In this document: in pieces, positions 5,324 through 5,593 of the stretch
Numbering within the stretch: the stretch's first letter is position 1
How the letters are laid out: every line of letters begins with the position of its first letter
Source of the DNA: Planctomicrobium sp.
Lineage (GTDB): Bacteria; Planctomycetota; Planctomycetia; Planctomycetales; Planctomycetaceae
Direction: 5' to 3'
NCBI GenBank assembly: GCA_029259835.1
Contig: JAJDEL010000061.1
Location: forward strand, 1 to 5,593
Length of the DNA stretch: 5,593 nt
The notes under the pieces: model-generated
The model's database searches: none
The model's input: the letters and a program-made list of their open reading frames with translations, nothing else
What the model was told of the DNA's origin: nothing
Program-made: the position numbers and the translations under genes

Positions 5324-5557
5324 ATGAGCGGTCCAATTGTACGTACTGGTGCGACGCCTGAATTCTGGGAAAACTGGGATCAAGTTTTCGGTAAGAAAAC
5401 CAAGAAATCAGCAACACCAAAGAAGGCTGCTAAAAAGAAGACAGCAACAAAAAAATCTGCCAAAAAATTAGAAACGAAGCCTGTGAAGGCAAAGAAGAAG
5501 GCTGCCAAAAAATCTCCTGTGAAAAAGAAAGTGGCGAAGAAGAAGTCGAAAAAGTGA
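5324..5557 (+). CDS. small Lys-rich histone-like protein with a non-basic N-terminal head (77 aa)
   Basis: A two-part protein. Residues 1-23 (MSGPIVRTGATPEFWENWDQ then VFG) are mixed, with F14, W15, W18 and F22 spaced like one face of a short amphipathic helix. Residues 24-77 are a basic tail with, by hand count, 28 Lys in 54 residues, interspersed with Ala, Ser, Thr, Pro and Val in AAKK/SPVKKK-type patterns. The tail resembles histone H1 C-termini and the upstream 57-aa protein, implying nucleic-acid binding. The head is the distinctive part. I recall similar heads on small planctomycete proteins, where it may be a protein-contact module, but no function is known to me. ATG at 5324 is supported by a GAGGAG SD. 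The promoter candidate lies in the 253-nt region shared with the divergent hypothetical gene. Only 36 nt follow the TGA in the window, with no complete terminator visible. Confidence 0.85.
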   Translation: MSGPIVRTGATPEFWENWDQVFGKKTKKSATPKKAAKKKTATKKSAKKLETKPVKAKKKAAKKSPVKKKVAKKKSKK

Positions 5558-5593
5558 CGGTTCAAGACGTCGCCTGCGCGATGATTTGGTCCC

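Noticed and set aside
5067..5420. Minus-strand 117-codon frame ending in an ATGA overlap with the 177-aa gene
   Set aside because: It runs antisense through the SD and start of the 77-aa basic protein. Its translation is Cys/Arg-rich and unrecognisable, and the overlap is most likely chance.
5380..5565. Minus-strand Phe-rich frame over the second basic protein
   Set aside because: It is the antisense shadow of Lys codons.

Overview
The window looks like chromosomal DNA from a planctomycete-type bacterium (Planctomycetota). This rests on the gene content. There is a complex I gene of ordinary bacterial type, and there are two small Lys/Ala-rich histone-H1-like proteins. One of these has a short non-basic head (SGPIVRTGATPEF...) that I associate from memory with planctomycete small proteins. 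There are also two conserved-looking hypothetical proteins of a kind I recall from that phylum. Genus cannot be fixed. Coding regions look moderate in G+C, and the long intergenic stretch is visibly richer in A+T. Shine-Dalgarno sequences are strong on the two basic-protein genes and weak or absent elsewhere.

Layout: (1) 1-1104 (+) is the 3' three-quarters of nuoN, cut by the window start. It is followed after 41 nt by a 144-aa helical, ferritin-like hypothetical protein (1146-1580) and after a further 84 nt by a TatD-family metal-dependent hydrolase (1665-2435). All three are on one strand and could be co-transcribed from the upstream nuo operon. (2) 2436-3336 is about 900 nt with no convincing gene. 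It is A+T-rich and carries several dyads, including a strong stem-loop at 3232-3255 in the probable leader of the next gene. (3) 3351-3524 (+) encodes a 57-aa protein made almost only of Lys and Ala, with a near-ideal SD, a GTG start, an internal 36-nt tandem repeat and a very clear intrinsic terminator at 3554-3594. (4) 3645-4517 (+) is a bestrophin-family membrane protein. It converges, with a 19-nt gap, on a minus-strand 177-aa hypothetical gene (4537-5070). (5) A 253-nt divergent intergenic region leads to a second basic protein (5324-5557, +, 77 aa), whose SD lies in a small potential hairpin beside the start codon.

Working together: the first block is respiratory membrane machinery with probable housekeeping passengers. 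The second half is dominated by two independent, well-translated-looking polycationic proteins that probably bind nucleic acid and act in nucleoid organisation. I see no phage, transposon, CRISPR array, tRNA or rRNA. No complete new multi-gene system is evident. The parts most worth a second look are the two basic proteins, their leaders, and the long gene-free region.
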